A DNA stretch of 15,734 nucleotides from the NCBI GenBank assembly GCA_017995695.1, contig JAGOIJ010000027.1:1-15734 (forward strand), in the 5' to 3' direction. The DNA is from Candidatus Omnitrophota bacterium. Its GTDB lineage: Bacteria > Omnitrophota > Gorgyraeia > Gygaellales > Profunditerraquicolaceae. Below the pieces are notes generated by a model that was not told the origin of the DNA, made no database searches, and saw nothing but the letters and a program-made list of their open reading frames with translations. The position numbers and the translations under genes are program-made. Positions 15,197-15,734 of this stretch are shown here, one piece after another. Positions within the stretch are counted from its first letter, which is position 1, and the number at the start of each line of letters is the position of its first letter.

Positions 15197-15334
15197 TGCG
15201 TACTCCTTTTATTATTTAATTAATTATAATAAAATCGTAATAGAAGTAATAGGGTTACAATCCTGTGTAAAAACTTTTTACATTATTGTTTATAATGTGT
15301 TACGCAAAGTACTACCTGTTGAAAAACCGTTAGC
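15197..15334 (-). promoter_or_regulatory. dnaA-dnaN spacer with candidate dnaN promoter
   Basis: This 138-nt, strongly AT-rich spacer carries a perfect -10 TATAAT (minus strand, 15223-15228) about 15-20 nt upstream of the dnaN Shine-Dalgarno. No good -35 lies 16-18 bp before it. Two small dyads are present: GTAAAAA-C-TTTTTAC at 15267-15281 and CATTAT-TGTTT-ATAATG at 15281-15297. The best DnaA-box-like site has 7 of 9 matches (TTTTACACA on the minus strand), so I do not call an origin here. Confidence 0.4.
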
Positions 15335-15734
15335 TTACTGTGTGATAATAGCGGTGACTCTTTCAACCCTATTTTTTAAATCCTCGTTAGTATGCAAATC
15401 TTCCTTTATCTTATTGTAAGAATGTAAAACCGTAGTATGGTCTTTGCCGCCAAAATAAGCGCCTATTTCTGGTAAAGAAAGGTCGGTTAACTCCCGGCTC
15501 AAAAACATAGCCACTTGCCGTGGCAGTACAATTGTTTTATTTCTACGTTTTGTCTTAAGGTCAGCCAGAGATATGCCAAACTCTTCTGCGATGCAACGTT
15601 GAATAAAATCAACGGTAATTAATTTTTTCGGTTCTTTTAAAAGATCGCGTAACACCTCCTTGGCAATCAAGGGTAATAGGTTTTTCCTCTAATAGCGAAT
15701 ATGCGATCGTGCGGATAAGCGCTCCTTCTAATTC
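15335..15734 (-). CDS. dnaA: Chromosomal replication initiator DnaA, C-terminal part, frame broken near 15670
   Basis: DnaA binds DnaA boxes at oriC and opens the origin. The window holds only its C-terminal region. Domain IV is clear: RNKTIVLPRQVAMFLSREL, then LSLPEIGAYFGGKDHTTVLH, the helix-turn-helix and DnaA signature that contacts the box, then NKI. Upstream, 15734 to about 15672 encodes ELEGALIRTIAYSLLEEKPIT, the end of the AAA+ lid and linker of DnaA, but in a different frame from the part below 15670. In the downstream frame a TAG lies at about 15691-15693, so only a TTG at 15670 could start that frame by itself. The join at CTTGATTGCCAAG is probably a small indel (two bases missing or one extra). 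A sequencing or assembly error is the likeliest cause for an essential gene. The 5' part lies beyond the right edge. Confidence 0.9.

Noticed and set aside
15197..15334. oriC with DnaA boxes in the dnaA-dnaN spacer
   Set aside because: Only one 7-of-9 match to the DnaA box is visible and there is no cluster. AT-richness alone is not enough.
1..15734. CRISPR array, insertion sequence or prophage
   Set aside because: No regularly spaced repeats, transposase motifs, terminal inverted repeats or phage genes are visible. The only notable repeats are the FHA duplication and short intergenic dyads.

Overview
The window reads as the replication-initiation end of a bacterial chromosome. From right to left, all on the minus strand, it holds dnaA (3' part), dnaN, a DciA/DUF721-like gene, gyrB, gyrA, tRNA-Glu(UUC), glmS and rsmI. 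After these comes one very long reading frame that starts at 5953 and is still open at base 1. I see no supportable gene on the plus strand. All genes point away from dnaA, as expected for leading-strand genes beside an origin that would lie to the right, at or beyond the window edge.

The organism is a bacterium with a Gram-negative-type envelope. GyrB has the long insert between TOPRIM and the tail, and the long protein carries a Sec-type signal peptide and a lytic-transglycosylase-like domain. The dnaA-dnaN-DUF721-gyrB-gyrA order without recF, the many AT-rich degenerate intergenic repeats, and a giant modular envelope protein suggest Candidatus Omnitrophota or a relative. That is inference from memory of such genomes, not a search result.

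Layout. (1) 15335-15734: end of dnaA, whose reading frame breaks near 15670. (2) 11335-15196: dnaN, DUF721 and gyrB, separated by only 4-6 nt and probably one operon, with a strong Shine-Dalgarno before dnaN. (3) 8743-11262: gyrA followed 6 nt later by tRNA-Glu. A 72-nt spacer with a direct repeat separates gyrB and gyrA. (4) 8590-8742: AT-rich spacer with a long imperfect dyad. (5) 6043-8589: glmS and rsmI, 3 nt apart, with a candidate terminator inside the last codons of rsmI. (6) 5954-6042: a good sigma70-type promoter for the long gene. (7) 1-5953: at least 1984 codons encoding, in order, a signal peptide, an unrecognised extracytoplasmic module, a hydrophobic segment, a transglutaminase-like domain, TPRs, a hydrophobic segment, an SLT-like lytic transglycosylase domain, a hydrophobic segment, an HExxH zinc-peptidase-like domain, two tandem FHA domains and the start of a class I methyltransferase-like domain.

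The housekeeping part covers initiation (DnaA, DciA-like helicase loader), processivity (beta clamp), supercoiling (gyrase), cell-wall precursor synthesis (GlmS) and ribosome modification (RsmI). The long gene is the unusual element. It combines peptidoglycan-cleaving, peptidase, phosphopeptide-binding and methyltransferase-like modules in one chain, and its membrane topology is not obvious.
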